Shown: positions 19,401 through 30,760 of the stretch, one piece after another | Layout of the letters: each line of letters starts with the position of its first letter | Position numbering within the stretch: the stretch's first letter is position 1 | NCBI GenBank assembly: GCA_018398585.1 | Contig: JAGTTD010000014.1 | Coordinates: 16,367,387 to 16,431,386, forward strand | Direction of reading: 5' to 3' | Length of the DNA stretch: 64,000 bases | Source: Simmondsia chinensis | Taxonomy: Eukaryota; Streptophyta; Magnoliopsida; Caryophyllales; Simmondsiaceae | Notes under the pieces: generated by a model | The model's input: the letters and a program-made list of their open reading frames with translations, nothing else | What the model was told of the DNA's origin: nothing | The model's database searches: none | Program-made: the position numbers and the translations under genes

Positions 19401-19957
19401 CTCATCACTATCAAACTGCCTATCAATGTTAACTCCTCCAATGGGCATGAGGAATTTAGGATTCCATTTATGTCCAAATTCATAAGGCTGACGGCACTTG
19501 AAACAGTCTTTGAGGCCTCTTCTCAAAATTATTCTTCTCGAGGTTGCAGTTCACTTTGGGTTCATCTATCCCTTATTGATGTTGTTGGACACTTTCTCCT
19601 CTATGCTTCGGCCCATCATTGGATGTTAAAACCGTGGCCTCAAACAACTTGGCCTTTGCATAAGCTTTGGATAGAGAAGTAGGACCGATAGCCTTAACCA
19701 AGTTCTAAGCTTTAATCCGCTGATGAAACTTGAGATGTAAAATGACTCAGTGGCTTGAGGACAGATAGTTATCATGCTTGCTCTACGGTTTTCAAACCTT
19801 GTCATATACTCCTTCACGGATGAGACTTGAGTCACCTTGTTGAAGTTATCAACAATGTCACTAGAGTCTTCATCACCATATCGTTCACAAAGCGCAACCA
19901 TAAATTCGGCCCAAGTAAGTGTAGAATTACTCTTCAATAGGCTATACAGCCAAACTT
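19401..19957 (-). pseudogene. F: gag capsid C-part and zinc knuckle
   Basis: The capsid-like part (LTWAEFMVALCERYGDEDSSDIVDNFNKV, EYMTRFENRRASM, SSFISGLKLR) is open at 19937-19626, then frameshifted. The zinc knuckle at about 19475-19515 reads C-F-K-C-R-Q-P-Y-E-F-G-H-K-W, with the last cysteine changed to tryptophan. The upstream half of gag lies beyond the nested insertion at 43675. Confidence 0.8.
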
Positions 19958-19962
19958 CATGA

Positions 19963-20302
19963 TGTTAAGTTCGAGATTAAATCTTGAACTTAACCTAAGA
20001 AAGTAAGAGAGTTTTGGATGAGAAACAAGGGAAGGGGATGAGAAAATAGAGAGAATTAGATTAGAAGAAGTTTAATCACTAGGATTAATTGATATTTCAT
20101 TGGATAACTCATTACAAGTAAATCAGCCACTATTTAAAGAGAATTAATGAAAAACAAATAACAAGGGACCAAAACACAAAACTCCCACCAAATAACACAA
20201 TCGGCTCTAACCGCTAACCGACTTTGGCTCCCAAACCAAATTTTGAACAAACTACCCGCCTACTTTTATTAACTTTTGAATTACAACTCGATAGACATAA
20301 CA
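19963..20302 (-). repeat. G 3' LTR
   Basis: TGTTAAGTTCGAG to ATAGACATAACA, 340 bp, partner of 43332-43674. Confidence 0.92.
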
Positions 20303-20318
20303 GTCCCCTCCCCTTAGA
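20303..20318 (-). other. G polypurine tract
   Basis: Minus-strand purine run AAGGGGAGGGGAC adjoining the 3' LTR. Confidence 0.8.
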
Positions 20319-20339
20319 AAATTTCTTGTCCTCAAGAAA

Positions 20340-21695
20340 TAAAAGAAGGAAATTGGCTCAACAAAAAACGTTTATCTTCCCATGTGATGAAGGAGTTGTC
20401 CAAGTTGCACCAGCTGACTCTAACTTGCTGTCAGTTGGATACATTGGGACTATCCAGCTGCACTTCTTCCACTGATGTGGGTTGTAGGAGTAAGAAGCTG
20501 CTAGAACCCACTTCCGAGGGTGTTGAGGAAGCCTTTTGTCCGTGCTTAACCTGCTTCTTAAGAAGAGAAACATGGAAAACAGGGTGAATATATGAGTCAA
20601 TTGGGAGCTCGAGCTTGTAAGCCACCTTGCCAATCCCCTCTAAAATCTTGTAAGGACCAAAGAACCGAGCACAAAGCTTGACATTCTTCCTTACAGCTGC
20701 TGTAGATTTCCTATAAGGTTGGACTTTCAAATATACCATAGCTCCTACTTCAAAATTTTTGTCTACTCTCTTGCGGTCTGAGTACCACTTCATCCGGGCT
20801 TGAGCATGACCAAGATTTTCCTTTACAAGCTGCATAAGATGTTTTCTTTGGTGTAGCAGTTCAGTCACTTCAGTCACTTGTGCCTCTCCTCCTCACAAAA
20901 TCATTGGACTGGGCGGATCATACCCATACAATGCCTTGAAAGGTGTTGTGCCCAAAGAAGCATGGAAACGAGTATTATACCAATATTCCGCCAATGAGAG
21001 CCACCTACTCCATGCCTTAGGATGGCTAAATACCATGCTTCCAAGGTATTGTTCAATGTATTGATTGACCCTTTCAGTTTGACCGTCGGTTTGAGGATGA
21101 TAGGCTGAGCTAAGGGCCAAAGTAGTCCCCAAGGGACCAAACAACTCCTTCCAAAAGCGACTTGTAAAGAGCTTGTCCCTATCTGAAATTATGGAATGAG
21201 GCAATCCATGACGCTTGTAGATGTTATCAAGGAATACCGAGCTAATTTTTCTACAATAACTGGTCGAGCTAAAGCCAGGAAATGACCAATTTTGGTGAAC
21301 CGATCTACTACCACCTGGATCACCTCTTTCCCTCGGATTTGGGCAAACCTTCAATGAAGTCCATGCTGATATGTTGCAATATACCGTCTGGAACCGGTAA
21401 GGGTTGGAGAAGACCTTGGTATCTATGATCACCAAGTTTAGTTTGCTGACAAACTTCGCAGCCTTGCACATATTCAGTCACTTCTTTCTTCATACCCCCA
21501 ATGGAAGTGAATCTTCAACCTTTGATATGTTCCCTCAATGCCTGAGTGACCACCCCATGCAGAATCATGAGCAGCACTGATAATCTGATTCCTCAATTCA
21601 GTATTGATGCCAATGTACAGCTTTCCCTGGATTCTGATTATTCCTCGGGTAACAGACACCACAGCACCAGAAGCCTGATTTACCGCCTTGTTCAT
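20340..21695 (-). pseudogene. G: integrase with chromodomain-like C-terminus
   Basis: The zinc-binding part starts at 21695 (HDSAWGGHSGIEGTYQRL). The core then breaks up and is open again as VFLDNIYKRHGLPHSIISDRDKLFTS, DGQTERVNQYIEQYL and LSLAEYWYNTRFHASLG. The second aspartate and the glutamate of the DDE triad are kept. The C-terminal part is 20877-20431 ([45 protein letters not shown]), followed by a WCNLDNSFITWEDK chromodomain-like end at about 20350-20430. Frameshifts and stops near 21470, 21300 and 20880 inactivate it. Confidence 0.86.
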
Positions 21696-21739
21696 GCTAG
21701 CAGCTGCTACGCATTCTTGGGAAAATGAATCATTTTCAT

Positions 21740-22392
21740 AGGACTAGTGTACTTCTTCGATCCAAGCAAGAGAAATCACATAAATAGCCCCAAGAGAACC
21801 TTGTTCAAGGTACTTAAATTTGCGTGACAGTGCATCTGCTGCTATGTTTTCCTTGCCTTTCTTGTACTCGATATCTTAATCCAGGCCAAGCATCTTCAAC
21901 AACCCTTTTCTTTGTAATCTTGTGACAATTTTCTACTCCAACAAGTGCTTTAGACAGTGATGATCAGTCTTGATGATAAATTGTTCCCATCCAAGTAATG
22001 CCTCCATCTTTCCACAACGAGCAAAATTGCAAGATATTTCTTTTCATATGTGGAAAGAGCTTGATGTTTTGCATTCAAGGCCTAGCTAAGATAAGCTATG
22101 GGTCTTCCTCCTTGTGGCAATACTGCCCCAACACCATTTCCACACGCATCAGTTTCCAACACAAAGCTTAAAGTGAAGTCGGGCATTGCTAAAACAGGAG
22201 CTCTGCTCAACGCTGGTTTAAGAGCTTCAAAGGCATTTTGAGCCTCTTCCGACCATCTGAAGGCTTCCTTCTTTAATAATTCAGTAAGTGGCTTGGCTAT
22301 AGCTCCATAACCTGCTACAAACTTGCGGTAATACCCTATCAACCCCAAAAAACCCCTTAATTGCTTTAAGGTGACCGGATTAGGCCAATTAG
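21740..22392 (-). pseudogene. G: RNase H and RT connection
   Basis: The frame 22396-22082 has [31 protein letters not shown] and [16 protein letters not shown] with the RNase H aspartate. A stop at 22082 follows, and beyond it the domain is recognisable only as pieces (HQALSTYEK, KYLAILL, WRHYLDG). It is non-functional. Confidence 0.82.
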
Positions 22393-23180
22393 TCATGGCT
22401 TGGACCTTTGATGGACAGTGGAAACTCCATCACAAGAGATTACATGACCAAGGTAAACCAAGTGAGTTTGAGCAAAAGAACACTTGGCCAACTTAGCATA
22501 CAACTTATGCTCACGCATGACCAAGAATACTTCTCTCAAGTGCTTCAAATGATCCTCGAATGTTGCACTATAAATCAGGATGTCGTCAAAGAAGACCAAC
22601 ACAAACTTTCTCAGAAACTACTTGAAGACATCATTCATAAGAGCTTGGAATGCAGCCGGTGCATTTGTCAAGCCAAAAGGCATGGCTACAAATTCAAAGT
22701 GACCATGGTGAGTCCGGAAGGCTGTTTTGTGCACATCTTGCTCATTCACTCTAATTTGATGATAGCCTTGCTATAAATCTAGCTTGGAGAAGACATGGGC
22801 TCCATACAATTCATCTGACAAAACATCTATCACTGGTATAGGAAACTTGTCCTTAACCGTCATAGCATTAAGCTGTCTATAATCAACACACATGCGAGCT
22901 GTGCCATCTTTCTTCTTGACAAGAATAACCGGGGAAGCAAAAGGGCTGTGGCTAGGCTGTATGATGTTTGTCTTGATCAGATCATCGACCTGTTTTTCAA
23001 TTTCTGTCTTCTGAGCATGGTGGTAACGATAAGGCCTAAGCCTCACCGGTTCAGCATCACCCTTAAGGGGTATAACATGATCTAAACTCCTCTTGGGAGG
23101 TAGAGATTTAGGTACTTCGAACAATTCCTCAAATTCAGTGACCAAAACCTGCACCTCAGGTTCGGTAATGTTTGTTAATT
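22393..23180 (-). pseudogene. G: reverse transcriptase
   Basis: [32 protein letters not shown] and [29 protein letters not shown] end at a stop just after the catalytic motif-A aspartate (about 22770). The downstream half ([43 protein letters not shown]) continues to 22393, with another stop near 22620. Catalytic aspartates themselves are intact. Confidence 0.88.
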
Positions 23181-23782
23181 CAGTAGGGGCTATAGCAAAT
23201 AGCTCTACCCATTGAAATGAGCATTTCTTCATTCCTTTCTTCAGCCTACTTCCTTTCATGACCTGCAGATGGGCTTGCTCAGCTATGCCGTGCAAAGTCA
23301 CCTTACTTCCTTGTATCTCAAAGGAAAACGTGAGGTTAGCAAAATCAAATAACATCGGGCTATAAGTTCTCATCCCCCAAGCACCATATCACACCCTCCC
23401 AAAGGAAGGATTCTAAAGTCATAACTGAAATTTCAGTCCTGCATTACCCAACTGAACCCACGGCATTTGTTTTGAGCGATAACTTATTTACCATCAGCTA
23501 CGGTGACAGCAAGGGGGTGGGTTTTAATCACTTAATGACCCACATTCTTAACCACTTTAGGATCAACAAAACTATGGGTGCTACCAATATCAATGAGGAT
23601 GATGATATATTTTTTACCTGCCATTCCTCCGATTAGGATCGTGCTGTGAGCACCATTTCCTGTCAACGCCTTCATTGATATTTCCACAGCTGCATCATCT
23701 ATGCTGTCATCGATGTTCAGATCAAATTCAGCTCCTTTAGCCTCATTTTCTTCATCATCAGACTCATCCCCAGCACTAACCC
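23181..23782 (-). pseudogene. G: aspartic protease, split from gag by H
   Basis: The acidic start ([33 protein letters not shown]) is open to 23532 and the second half ([50 protein letters not shown]) from 23373. The active site reads D-I-G in place of D-S-G. A stop and frameshift lie in between. Element H cuts the frame at 23782 (duplication AACCC/AACTC). Confidence 0.84.
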
Positions 23783-24176
23783 TGTTAACTACCAAAACCT
23801 AGATTGATAGCTAACCATGTGAAAGAGAGAGATAAGATGAGAAATAGAGAGGATTTTCCAAAAGGAAATCAGGTTATTATTCATTGAATGAAGATATTAC
23901 AATCATTAGATCTATTTATAATAGATCTTGGTAATCATTAGATCTATTTATAATAGATCTTGGTACAATACATCAAACACACACAACACTAACCGCTAAA
24001 ACTAACTTTGGCGCCTAAATCAAGCTAGCCGACTCATTTAACCATTATTGACTTAACTACCTGATTTGGCGCCAACCGACCAGCAACTAACATTCAAAAT
24101 ACAACTTCAACAACACCCAACTCACTAAAAACAATTATAGATCAATTGCAATATAAAGACTAAAGGAATTATAACA
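23783..24176 (-). repeat. H 3' LTR with a 31-bp internal duplication
   Basis: TGTTAACTACC to ATTATAACA. It is longer (394 bp) than its partner (362 bp) because the segment with AATCATTAGATCTATTTA occurs twice in tandem near 23902-23965. Confidence 0.9.
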
Positions 24177-24192
24177 TTCCCTCCCTCTTGAG
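24177..24192 (-). other. H polypurine tract
   Basis: Minus-strand purine run AAGAGGGAGGGAA, identical in type to that of B and I. Confidence 0.82.
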
Positions 24193-24205
24193 AAGCTCCT
24201 CGTCC

Positions 24206-25083
24206 TCAAGGGGAAAAACTCAGAAATTGGCTCTTCAAGAACGTAGGATTCTCCCATGTGACGGAATTTTTATCCAAGTTTAACCATCTCACCAAAATCT
24301 GCTGTGAAGTTCCAGTTCCAACTGTAGTTATACCCAGCTTCTTGACAGCTACTGGCCCAAGCAGCAAGCCTCCATTTGATCCTATTTTCGGTGGTGATCG
24401 AGAGCATTTCACACCCCTCTTGACCTGCTTTTTCAGTAAAGAAACATGGAACACTGGGTGAATGCATGATTGTGGCGGTAAATCAAGTTTATAAGCAACA
24501 TTGCCGATTTTCTCTAAAATTTTTTATGGGCCAAAGTAACGTGTGCTTAGCTTGACATTCCTTCTGACAGCCAATGAGGACTGTCTATAGGGTTGTAATT
24601 TTAGGTAGACCATGTCTCCAACTTCAAAGGCTTTGTCTACCCTTTTTTTCTCAGCATAAAATTTCATTCGAGCACGAGCTTGTTGCAAATTATCTTTGAG
24701 GAGCTGAACCATCTGTCCTCGCTGCAGTACCAGGTCCCCTGCTGCAATAGCAGATTGGGTTGGCTGTGTTAACAACATTGGAGATGGAGGTGCATACACA
24801 TACAATGCTTGAAAGGGAGAAGTGCCAAGGGAAGCATGAAAGTGAGTATTGAACCAGTACTCCGCTAAGGACAGCCATTGATTCCACTCTCGAGGCCATG
24901 AAAAAACCATACTCCGAAGGTACCACTCAACACACTGATTGACTCGCTTTGTTTGACCATCCGATTGGGAATGGTATGATGACCTGAGTGCCAAGGTTGT
25001 GCCCAACAATCTGAACGGTTCTCGCCAAAAGTTGCTCGTAATGATCTAGTCCCTATCAGAGACAATGGTTTGGGGCAATCCAT
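24206..25083 (-). pseudogene. H: integrase core end and chromodomain-like C-terminus
   Basis: LPQTIVSDRD is followed by a stop, then FWREPFRLLGTTLALRSSYHSQ and SDGQTKRVNQCVEWYLRSMVF. The triad glutamate (TERVNQ in relatives) is lysine here, so strand transfer would be lost. The next parts are RMKFYAEKKRVDKAFEVGDMVYLKLQPYRQSSLAVR, then [13 protein letters not shown] and QILVRWLNLDKNSVTWENP, a chromodomain-like motif. Frameshift near 24450-24530. Confidence 0.86.
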
Positions 25084-25138
25084 GCAACTTATATATGTTG
25101 TCTAAGAAGCTCTTAGCCAACCTTTCAGTTGTAATAGG

Positions 25139-25639
25139 TCAAATCAATGCTATAAAATGGCTATATTTGGTGAAACGATCCACCATGACCCAAATTACTT
25201 CCCTACCATCGGACTTGGGAAGTCCCTCGATAAAATCCATACTTATGTTGATCCAAGCACCCTCCGGAATGGGAAGCGGCTGCAAGAGTCCTTGGTATCG
25301 ATGATCCCCCAACTTGGTTTGTTGGCACACCTCACATGATTTCACAAATTCTGTGACTGATTTCTTCAAACCGGGCCAACTAAAATATGCCTTAACTCTT
25401 GGATAAGTACCTTCAACCCCGGAATGACCACCCCAAGCTGAATCATGAGAAGCCTTCAATATCTGATCCCTCAAATCAGTCGAGGATCCAATGTAAATCT
25501 TGTTCTGCCCACGGATAATGCCACTCTGCACATTCACACCAGCTTCACTGTCAATTCTGGTGCTGTTTTTGATCGCTGCTGCAGCCACGCTTTCCTGAGC
25601 AAATGTGTCCCCTTCATAGGATTTGTAAACTTCATCCAT
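25139..25639 (-). pseudogene. H: integrase zinc-binding part and first catalytic aspartate
   Basis: SHDSAWGGHSGVEGTYPRVKAYFSWPGLKKSVTEFVKSCEVCQQTKLGDHRYQG has the H-H-C-C arrangement. INISMDFIEGLPKSDGREVIWVMVDRFTKYSHFIALI contains the first DDE aspartate. The frame stops at 25139 before the next core segment. Confidence 0.86.
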
Positions 25640-25678
25640 CCAAGGAGGTAAAACAATGGATAATGCTCCACAAAAACC

Positions 25679-26160
25679 TCACTTGTGGTCCTCAAACTTC
25701 CTGGATAATGCATCAGCAGCCAAGTTTTCTTTCCCTCTCTTATACTCAATAGCATAGTCAAGACCAAACAACTTCATCAACCCCTTCTTTTTGATTCGTG
25801 TCACTAACTTTTGCTCCAAAAGATACTTGAGACTTTGATGATCCGTTAGAATGATGAACCTATGACCATCCAAGTAATGCCTCCATTTCTCAATTGCAAG
25901 GAGTATTGCCAAATACTCTTTCTCGTAAGTGGACAAGGCTTGATGTTTAAGACCAAGGGATTGACTCAAATAAGCAATTGGTCTTCCCTTTTGTGAGAGA
26001 ACAGCCCCACAGCTAGTTCCACTAGCATTGGTCTCTAAAATGAAGCCCTCCGCAAAATTTGGCACAGCTAATACCGGGGCCTTACACATAGTAGACTTGA
26101 GGGCATCAAAAGCATCTTGTGCCTTATCACTCGACTTGAATCAGTTAAGGGCTTTGCAAT
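25679..26160 (-). pseudogene. H: RNase H
   Basis: FILETNASGTSCGAVLSQ has asparagine at the first catalytic position (D in relatives). YEKEYLAILLAIEKWRHYLDGH, ILTDHQSLKYLLEQ and ENLAADALSRKFED keep the others. A deletion near 26090-26140 shifts it relative to the RT connection. Confidence 0.85.
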
Positions 26161-26900
26161 GGACCCATAACCATTTATGAACTTCCTGTAGTAACCGGTC
26201 AACCCCAAGAACCCTCTCAATTGCTTCAACGTCATGGGAGTTGGCCAATCTTGCATCGCTTCCACCTTAGAAGGATTGGTAGAGACACCTTTGTGAGAGA
26301 TTATATGGCCCAAATATTCAGGCTTGGACTGAGCAAAAGTGCACTTCGATAGCTTGGCATACGACCTCTTTTGCTGCATCACAATGAACACTTCTTTGAG
26401 GTGATTAAGGTAACCAATATATCATCGAAGAAAACCAGCACCAATCTCCTTAAATAAGGCTTGAAAATGTCATTCATTGCTGATCGGAAAGTAGCCAGAG
26501 CATTAGTTAAACCGAAAGGCATCACAACGAACTCAAAATGCCCATGGTGAGTATGAAAAGCAGTCTTGTATATGTCCGGCTCGAGAACTCTAATTTGATG
26601 ATATCCTTGTCTTAAGTCAAGCTTAGAGAAATACGGAGCTCCATATAATTCATCAAGCAAATCGTCAATAACAAGGATAGGAAATTTATCCTTCACTGTC
26701 AAAGAATTCAGTTGATGATAGTCGATGCACATTCGAGCCGTGCCATCCTTCTTCTTGACAAGAATCACAGAAGAAGCAAAAGGACTATGGCTTGGACGAA
26801 TGAAGCTAATCTACAGCAGCTCATCAATCTGTTTTTCAATCTCTGATTTTTGAGCATGTGCATAAAAATAGGGCCTGATTTTCACCAGATCCGAGTTAGC
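26068..26900 (-). pseudogene. H: reverse transcriptase and connection
   Basis: [52 protein letters not shown] and LVFFDDIL are present, with both catalytic motifs intact. A small deletion just after FFDDIL shifts the frame into KLSKCTFAQSKPEYLGHIIS, then GFLGLTGYYRKFINGYGSIAKPL. Confidence 0.87.
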
Positions 26901-27783
26901 TCGAAGTGGCATGGCATGATCAACACTTATTTAGGGAGGAAGACTCTTAGGTACCTCAAAAATGTCCTCAAATTCCTTGATCAACACATGAACTTCAGGC
27001 TGTAAATCCTGCTGCAGATCTGAAGGTGCGATCATGAACAATTGGCGCAACCATTGTATTGCATTCTTCTTGAAGCTACCATGTAGGCATTTGCCATTGA
27101 TCAATTTCAGCTATGCATGGTCTGAAATCCCATGCAATGTGACTTTCTTGCCAAGAAATTCAAAAGATACCGTCACATTATCAAAATCAAAAAGCACCGG
27201 GTTAAAGGTCCTCATCCAATCAACACCAAGTACCATATCACACCCTCCCAAAGGAAGAACTCTAAAACCAAAAGTGAATTTATGGTCTTGCGTAGACCAA
27301 TGGAATGATTGGCACTTGTTTTGAGTCGTAATTGAATTTCCATCAGCTACCATCATGGCCAAAGAATGAGTTTTGGTGATTTCATGCTTCACCTTCTTCA
27401 CCAACTTGTGATCAACAAAGCTATGTATGCTCCCACTATCCATATAATGGTAATGGAAGTTTTCCCCACTTTTCCACCAATGTATGGTGTTATGAGCTCC
27501 ACTCCCGGTAAGAGCCTTCATGGAAATCTCTACCTCATCCTTAAATAGCTCATCATGCGATTCAGCCCCGGAACTGTCCTCTGTAGAACCTGAACACTCA
27601 GTATCTGAAGCAATCTCCACATGAGAACCCCTTGCAGACATCAAGAACTTCAGATTGCACCTATGACCAGGCTGATATGGCTGATTGCATCTATAACATA
27701 GTCGTGTAGATCTCCTATCCACAGATCGGCCAGATTTGATGCTTGATGAGTCCTTTGGATGAGTCTTGTAATTGCTACTCTTG
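26901..27783 (-). pseudogene. H: gag zinc knuckle joined to aspartic protease
   Basis: The frame 27722-27111 starts with an intact zinc knuckle (C-Y-R-C-N-Q-P-Y-Q-P-G-H-R-C). It runs through the acidic linker ([20 protein letters not shown]) into the protease (MDSGSIHSFVDHKL, D-S-G kept; [20 protein letters not shown]). Gag and protease are thus one continuous frame here. Element I cuts it at 27783 (duplication TCTTG). Confidence 0.86.
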
Positions 27784-28177
27784 TGTTAAGTTCCAATTAA
27801 CAATTGAAAGCCTAACCTTGTAGAGGAAGAAGTTAAGATGAGAAGAGAAGGGAAAGGGGATGAGAAATAGAGAAAGGGATGAGAAATTAGAGAGATTTCC
27901 AAAGGAAATTCAGCTTGTATTTCATTGAATGATTGATATTACGACCTAGGAGCTTATTTATAGACAACTAAGTACAAAGAATCAAGACATAATAGCCCAA
28001 CCGACCTTCCCGCCTAAATCTACTGCTGCACAACCAATTTGACCCGTGTTTGACCAACTACCCAATTTGGCGCCAACTACCGACTCAACTAACATTTGAA
28101 CACATACAACTCCAACTTGAGACACCAATTCGACATTACAAACAGAAACTACAAAGTAATTCTAACTATTTATAGCA
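27784..28177 (-). repeat. I 3' LTR
   Basis: TGTTAAGTTCCAATT to TATAGCA (TATAACA in its partner 34620-35014). Confidence 0.92.
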
Positions 28178-28193
28178 TTCCCTCCCTCTTGAG
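28178..28193 (-). other. I polypurine tract
   Basis: Minus-strand purine run AAGAGGGAGGGAA beside the LTR. Confidence 0.82.
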
Positions 28194-28355
28194 AAACTTC
28201 TTGTCCTCAAGAAGTGAAGGTTGGAAATTGACTCCGCAAGAAATTGTAATTTTCCCAAGTCATCAAATCTTGTTCAAGTTGCACCAAGTGACCAAAACTT
28301 CCTGCACAGCTCCATGATCTTGTTGCAGCAACCTCCGAGCTTTAACTGCATCAGG

Positions 28356-29600
28356 CTACAACTTCAGAACACCATTAGCTTCTGCAACAGGATGCTCCCG
28401 GGTGGCTACAGCTCCTATTTTGACCTGCTTTTTGAGTAGAGACACGTGAAACACGGGGTGAATGTACGAGTGTAGGTAAGTCGAGCTTAAAAGCAACATT
28501 GCCAATTTTCTCCAGAATTTTATACGGGCCAAAGTATTGGGCACTTAGCTTGACATTATGCCTGACAGCCAAGGAAGACTGTCTATACGGTTGTAATTTA
28601 AGGTAGACCATGTCACCAACATCATAACTTTTGTCTGCCCTTTTTTTATCAGCATAATACTTCATCCGAGCTCGAGCTTGATGGAGATTGTCTTTAAGTG
28701 CTTGCAACATTTGTCTCCTCTGCTGCACAAGTTCAGTAGCTGCAGTACCATTGCTTCCCGGTTGTTGAAGCAACATAGGAGAGGGTGGAGAGTAGCCATA
28801 CAATGCTAGGAATGGAGAAGTGCCAATGGATGAATGAAAGTGTGTATTGAACCAAAATTCAGCCAAGGATAGCCAACGGTTCCACTCCTTGGGCTTCAAG
28901 AAGACCGTACTCCACAAATATTGCTCTGCACATTGGTTGACTCGTTCGGTTTGGCCATCCGTCTGAGGATGATATGAGGAGCTGAGTGCCAACGTGGTTC
29001 CCATCAACTTAAACAGCTCTCTCCAAAACGTGCTTGTGAAAATCTTATCTCGATCGGACACAATGGATTGAGGCAATCCATGCAATTTATAAATGTTGTC
29101 AAGGAAGATCCTTGCCAACCTTTCAGCGGTGACGGGTTGAGCAAGAGCAATGAAATGATTGTACTTGGTGAAACGATACACCACGACCCATATGACCTCC
29201 TTGCCTTCGGACTTCGGAAGTCCCTCGATGAAATCCATGCTAATGTGAACCCAAGCTCCCTCCAGAATGGGAAGAGGTTGAAGAAGTCCTTTGTAACGAG
29301 GATCTCCCAACTTCGTTTGTTGACATACTTCACAAGACTTCACGTGTTCACTCACATCTTTTTTCATACTCAGCCATGTAAAATATGCGTTTATTCGTTG
29401 ATAGGTGCCTTCTACACCCTCATGACCACCCCAGGCAGTATCATGTGAAGCTTGGATAACCAATTCTCTCAAATCAGTGGCCGAACCAACATACAACAGC
29501 CCCTTGACCCTAATCAGCCCCTGCTGCACCGACACATCACTGTCTGCAGAACCCGACTTTGCATCGCGTGTGAGGACTACAACGGCCACTTTTTCCCGCG
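28356..29600 (-). pseudogene. I: integrase, second (complete) copy
   Basis: This is the C-terminal part of a 773-residue open frame (30696-28375). It has the zinc-binding part (SHDTAWGGHEGVEGTYQRI, KSCEVCQQTKLGD) and all three core acidic residues (SMDFIEG, IVSDRDKIFTS, DGQTERVNQ). It ends in [39 protein letters not shown] frameshift near 28470 separates [11 protein letters not shown] and the end. Catalytic residues look intact, but the frame around it is rearranged. Confidence 0.88.
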
Positions 29601-30140
29601 CAAACGGGTCATTCTCATAGGACTTGTGTAGCTCAAGCACCCAAGAAGGTATTACCATGGTTACAGCAGCACAGGAAGCATGATTTTCATCCTCAAACTG
29701 CCTTGACAGTGCATCGGCTGCAATGTTCTCCTTGCCACTTCTATATTTGATGTCGTAATCAAGGCCTAACATTTTCATGAGGCCTTTCTTTTGAATCCTC
29801 GTCATGATCTTTTGTTGAAAGAGATACTTAAGGCTTTGATGATCCGTTTGAATGATGAACTTAGGAACCTTCAAGTATTGCCTCCATTTCTCCATGGCTA
29901 AGAGGATGGCGAGATATTCCTTCTCGTATGTTGACATCGCTTGATGTTTAGGGCTAAGGGCTTGACTCAAGTAAGCTATAGGTCTTCCCTTTTGGGAAAG
30001 AACAGCCCCTATACCAGTATCACTTGCATCGGTCTCCAAAATAAAGCTTTCGATAAAATCCGGCATCACTAAAACTGGGGTAGCACACATTGCAGCTTTA
30101 AGGGCTTCAAATGCGGCTTGAGATCTCTCGTTCCACGTCC
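29601..30140 (-). pseudogene. I: RNase H, second copy
   Basis: Part of the same long frame: WNERSQAAFEALKAAMCATPVLVMP, FILETDASDTGIGAVLSQ, YEKEYLAILLAMEKW, QTDHQSLKYLFQQ and ENIAADALSRQF. All catalytic positions are present. It begins abruptly at about 30140, fused in frame to the end of the other integrase copy (SSLAVRT then WNERSQ), which marks the duplication joint. Confidence 0.88.
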
Positions 30141-30760
30141 TGACAGCCAAGGAAGACTGTCTATACGGTTGTAATTTAAGGTAGACCATGTCACCAATGT
30201 CATAAATTTTGTCTACCCTTTTTTTATCAGCATAATACTTCATCTGAGTTCGAGCTTGATGGAGATTGTCTTCAATTTCTTGCAGCATTTGCCTCCTCTG
30301 CTGCATAAGTTCAGTCACTGCAGTACCATTGCTTCTCGGTTGTTGAAGCATCATAGGAGAGTGTGGAGAGTAGCCATACAATGCTAGGAATGGAGAAGTG
30401 CCAATGGATGTGTGAAAGTGTTTATTGAACCAAAATTCGGCTAAGGAAAGCCAACGGCCCCACTCCTTGGGCTTTAAGAAAACCATACTCCGCAAATACT
30501 GTTCTACACATTGGTTGACTCGTTCGGTTTGGCCATCCGTCTGAGAATGATATGAGGAACTGAGTGCCAACGTGGTGCCCATCAACTTAATCAACTCTCT
30601 CCAAAACATGCTTGTGAAAATCTTATCTCGATCGGACATAATGGATTGAGGCAATCCATGCAATTTATAAATGTTGTCAAGGAAGATCCTTGCCAACCTT
30701 TCAGCAGTGACGGGTCGAGCAAGAGCAACGAAATGAGTGTACTTGGTGAAGCTTGAATGA
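30141..30760 (-). pseudogene. I: integrase, first copy, internally deleted
   Basis: It carries the core second half (LPQSIMSDRDKIFTS, SYHSQTDGQTERVNQCVEQYL, SLAEFWFNKHFHTSIG) and C-terminal part up to YRQSSLAVR. Upstream, near 30750, the zinc-binding region and first aspartate (about 350 bp compared with the second copy) are missing. The text jumps from REMVIQAS to the equivalent of FTKY. Confidence 0.86.
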
